From the NCBI GenBank assembly GCA_001774245.1, contig MEZF01000077.1, forward strand, positions 331 to 6,246: a stretch of DNA of 5,916 nt, read 5' to 3'. The stretch's first letter is position 1, and the number at the start of each line of letters is the position of its first letter. The stretch is from Candidatus Bathyarchaeota archaeon RBG_13_52_12. GTDB taxonomy: Archaea; Thermoproteota; Bathyarchaeia; TCS64. A program made the position numbers and the translations under genes. Of the stretch, positions 4,081 through 5,916 are shown in pieces. The notes under the pieces are model-generated. The model was not told where the DNA came from. It did not search any database and saw nothing but the letters and a program-made list of their open reading frames with translations.

Positions 4081-5281
4081 ACTCGTGTCTTAAGGCTTCT
4101 ACTGGGCTCAAATTAGATGCGCGCCATGACGGGTATAGCCCTGACAGGACGCAGGTCACTACTGAGAAGCCGACGACGTATAATCCGAGGCTCAAGCTCA
4201 AGTCGGGGGCTAATCCAATGTAGGCACCAACAGCTATACTTAGTGCGAATCCTCCTAGGGCTCCTAGTGTGCCTCCAACTATCCCGGTTAGGATTGATTC
4301 AGATAGAAATATAAGTAGAATATCGCGGCTTTTACCGCCTAACGCCTTGATAGTCCCTATCTCCTTGGTTCGTTCCATAACGCTTATTGTCATCGTGTTG
4401 ATTATTCCGACTCCGGCAACTACAAGTGAGATGGCTGCGATACCACCGAGTACTGCCTGGATGGTTCCGAGAATCCTGTCGACCATAACTTGAGCAGTTG
4501 CCGCGGTGATGACTGAGATCTGATCCAGTTTTGCTTTAATGTCTTTAGTGACCTGAGCGATATTGTCGGTTGAATCGGTAGTGAGTGAAATCATTGTGAA
4601 TCTACCGCTTGTTTCGAATATCTGCTCATAAGTTTGTTGTGGTATAATGATGAGTGAATCGATTTGACTGAAGGTTCCGCCAGTCTGCTTGAGAACCCCA
4701 ATGATCCTCAAGGTCATTTCTTTCACGACGCCATTCACGTTTGTGGTGAGTTGTATTCGATCCCCGACTCCGAATATGGGCAAATCCTCATCTTTGGGCT
4801 GAGCAACGCTGTGGCCAATCACAGCTACCGCTGAGTCAGAGTTGAGAAATGTACGGCCATACTCGAGTTCCATGGCTTTATTTATTTTGAAAAATTGATC
4901 ACTGACACCGTAGATGGATCGAGTATAAGTTATCCCCTTTACCGTGAGCTTGCCAGATCCACCTGTAATAACAGGTGAGACGTACTCGACGTTAGGGATC
5001 TTTTTAATGATGTTGAGGTCCTTCCACGTTAACGTTCTTGCAAAGCTACCTATATTGAAGCCTCCACCTCCAGAACTCATACTACCGGGTATTACCTGTA
5101 ACGTGGTAGCGCCTACAGCTCCGAGCTGGCTTGAGACAAATATATTCATTCCCTGAGTCATCGAGACTAGTCCGGTTATGGCAACGCAGCCTATGAGGAT
5201 GCCTATGAGGTTGAGGGTGAAGCGAAACTTACGCGACTTCACGCCATCCCATGCCGTGCCGATGACATCCTCGATCTTCAA
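4079..5281 (-). CDS. MacB/FtsX-type ABC transporter permease
   Basis: The 400-residue membrane protein has the family's four-helix plan. TM1 (about 22-42) is followed by a large extracytoplasmic MacB-like periplasmic-core domain (about 45-265, with a Ser/Gly-rich loop near 68-76). TM2 lies at about 274-298, then the cytoplasmic coupling segment ERTKEIGTIKALGGKSRDIL (303-322), TM3 (about 325-352) and TM4 (about 363-384). The C-terminus YPSWRASNLSPVEALRHE is the family signature. Such permeases act as dimers with a LolD/MacB-type ATPase to move lipoproteins, peptides or drugs, or transmit force across the membrane without transporting solute; the substrate here is unknown. The start is TTG 5281, supported by AGGTG 7 nt upstream. 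It lies 13 nt downstream of an extracytoplasmic protein gene, clearly one operon. No ATPase gene is visible and no ATPase domain is fused. Confidence 0.93.
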   Translation of the reverse strand: MKIEDVIGTAWDGVKSRKFRFTLNLIGILIGCVAITGLVSMTQGMNIFVSSQLGAVGATTLQVIPGSMSSGGGGFNIGSFARTLTWKDLNIIKKIPNVEYVSPVITGGSGKLTVKGITYTRSIYGVSDQFFKINKAMELEYGRTFLNSDSAVAVIGHSVAQPKDEDLPIFGVGDRIQLTTNVNGVVKEMTLRIIGVLKQTGGTFSQIDSLIIIPQQTYEQIFETSGRFTMISLTTDSTDNIAQVTKDIKAKLDQISVITAATAQVMVDRILGTIQAVLGGIAAISLVVAGVGIINTMTISVMERTKEIGTIKALGGKSRDILLIFLSESILTGIVGGTLGALGGFALSIAVGAYIGLAPDLSLSLGLYVVGFSVVTCVLSGLYPSWRASNLSPVEALRHE

Positions 5282-5288
5282 GAGTCTA

Positions 5289-5293
5289 CACCT
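5289..5293 (-). promoter_or_regulatory. Shine-Dalgarno fixing the permease TTG start
   Basis: AGGTG lies in the 13-nt gap between the two genes, 7 nt before TTG 5281. It supports initiation at that non-ATG codon, which also gives the expected MKIEDVIGTAWDGVKSRKFR amphipathic start before TM1. Confidence 0.55.
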
Positions 5294-5294
5294 G

Positions 5295-5916
5295 CTACTG
5301 GAGCCCGAATAGCCTTTTTATCCATCCCCAGATACCACCATCACTTACTGGTGGATTCACATTCGTAGTATTGGAAGTAACTGAGAGAGGAACGCTGATT
5401 GTTGCGTTCTGCCGAATGTTCCTACTATTTAAATAAGTGATTCTTAGTGTCAGGTTATAATCTCCTGTCACTGAACTGTTACTCACAGCGAACTTCAGCG
5501 TGAATGGGACTGGGCTATCCGGATCTATTGCACCGATATACTCCGTACTACCTGCAACCTGTATTACCGGCGGTTCTGCTAATACCTGGATCTGTGTGAA
5601 CTCCACCCTACCCGTACCAATGAGCAGAAGGTCAGCTTCCAAGGTTTGGGTACTACCTCTCTTTGCGACTATTCCCTGATCCTGCATTAGTGAAAACTGA
5701 ACTAGATTCTCAACTGGGACTGTGATCGTCTCAATAGCTGTGCCCTGGACGCCTTTCGAGTCAACGTACTTTATAGAGACAGTGAGGGGGATATCTCCGG
5801 CGGTAGCGGATCCACTTAACAACAACATGTAGGAGAACTCAGTCGATCCCCCCACAGTCAAATCGCCTAAAGAGACCGTGGTCGGGTTCACTGGCGAGAT
5901 CAGGCCCTTAGCATCG
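5295..5916 (-). CDS. Extracytoplasmic beta-sandwich protein (COG1361/S-layer-like), C-terminal part, cut by the window edge
   Basis: The frame is open to the right edge; 206 residues are visible, and the GTG at 5891 is an internal valine, not a start. The sequence is beta-rich, low in charge and rich in Thr, Ser and Val. It seems to hold one partial and one whole repeat of an immunoglobulin-like module: SLGDLTVGGSTEFSYMLLL and YIGAIDPDSPVPFTLKF occupy equivalent places, each followed by a GD(I/Y)PLT/NLTLRITY-type strand. This pattern resembles COG1361/NEW3-like domains that accompany archaeal MacB-type permeases. Several N-glycosylation sequons (NSS, NLT, NAT, NTT) cluster in the last repeat, as expected outside the cell. 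The protein ends in a Ser/Thr/Pro linker and WGWIKRLFGLQ, a short amphipathic segment instead of a transmembrane anchor. It probably works with the permease 13 nt downstream. Confidence 0.8.
   Translation of the reverse strand, partial: DAKGLISPVNPTTVSLGDLTVGGSTEFSYMLLLSGSATAGDIPLTVSIKYVDSKGVQGTAIETITVPVENLVQFSLMQDQGIVAKRGSTQTLEADLLLIGTGRVEFTQIQVLAEPPVIQVAGSTEYIGAIDPDSPVPFTLKFAVSNSSVTGDYNLTLRITYLNSRNIRQNATISVPLSVTSNTTNVNPPVSDGGIWGWIKRLFGLQ

Noticed and set aside
5889..5891. GTG 5891 as start of the surface protein
   Set aside because: The frame is open and protein-like beyond it to the window edge, and no signal peptide or ribosome binding site lies at that point.
1..5916. CRISPR array, tandem repeats or rRNA
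   Set aside because: I saw no regularly spaced direct repeats and no rRNA-like segments on reading through both strands.

Overview
The window is archaeal. A minus-strand block encodes RNA polymerase subunit Rpo7, elongation factor Spt4, an archaeal-type GTP-dependent dephospho-CoA kinase and ribosomal proteins S24e and S27ae. Both tRNA genes carry short introns just 3' of the anticodon that fold as bulge-helix-bulge sites. This points to Archaea and is compatible with a Thermoproteota (TACK) or Bathyarchaeia-like lineage, but the exact lineage is inference.

Layout from left to right. Positions 1-432 (minus) hold the N-terminal 144 residues of a TnpB protein of the IS200/IS605 (IS1341) type, cut by the window edge. 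It has a TATA box placed for leaderless transcription and an end-type hairpin at 503-522. Positions 433-665 hold no complete gene, only the element end, a possible gene remnant and a T-tract. Positions 666-923 encode an unrecognised 85-residue protein. Positions 1058-2900 are the tightly packed information-processing operon, transcribed right to left as rpo7, spt4, dephospho-CoA kinase, rps24e, rps27ae. Upstream of it (2951-3676) is a helix-turn-helix plus phosphoribosyltransferase fusion, probably a nucleotide-sensing regulator. An intron-containing tRNA-Lys(TTT) follows 25 nt upstream, on the same strand. A 181-nt AT-rich spacer separates this leftward unit from a plus-strand, intron-containing tRNA that reads best as Gly(CCC). 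That tRNA converges on a two-gene minus-strand unit: a MacB/FtsX-type ABC permease (4079-5281) and, 13 nt upstream of it, the C-terminal part of an extracytoplasmic beta-rich protein (5295 to the edge).

How the genes work together. The Rpo7-S27ae block couples transcription, CoA synthesis and small-subunit ribosomal proteins, with junctions of one or four overlapping bases at most of the boundaries. The regulator may be co-transcribed with tRNA-Lys. The surface protein and permease probably form an export or envelope-linked complex, but no ATPase gene is in view.

The points most worth a second look are the tRNA-Gly(CCC), which lacks both U33 and U55; the dephospho-CoA kinase, whose family-like N-terminus lies upstream of any ATG, GTG or TTG codon; and the tRNA-Lys/regulator pairing. 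I did not find a clearly new multi-gene system.
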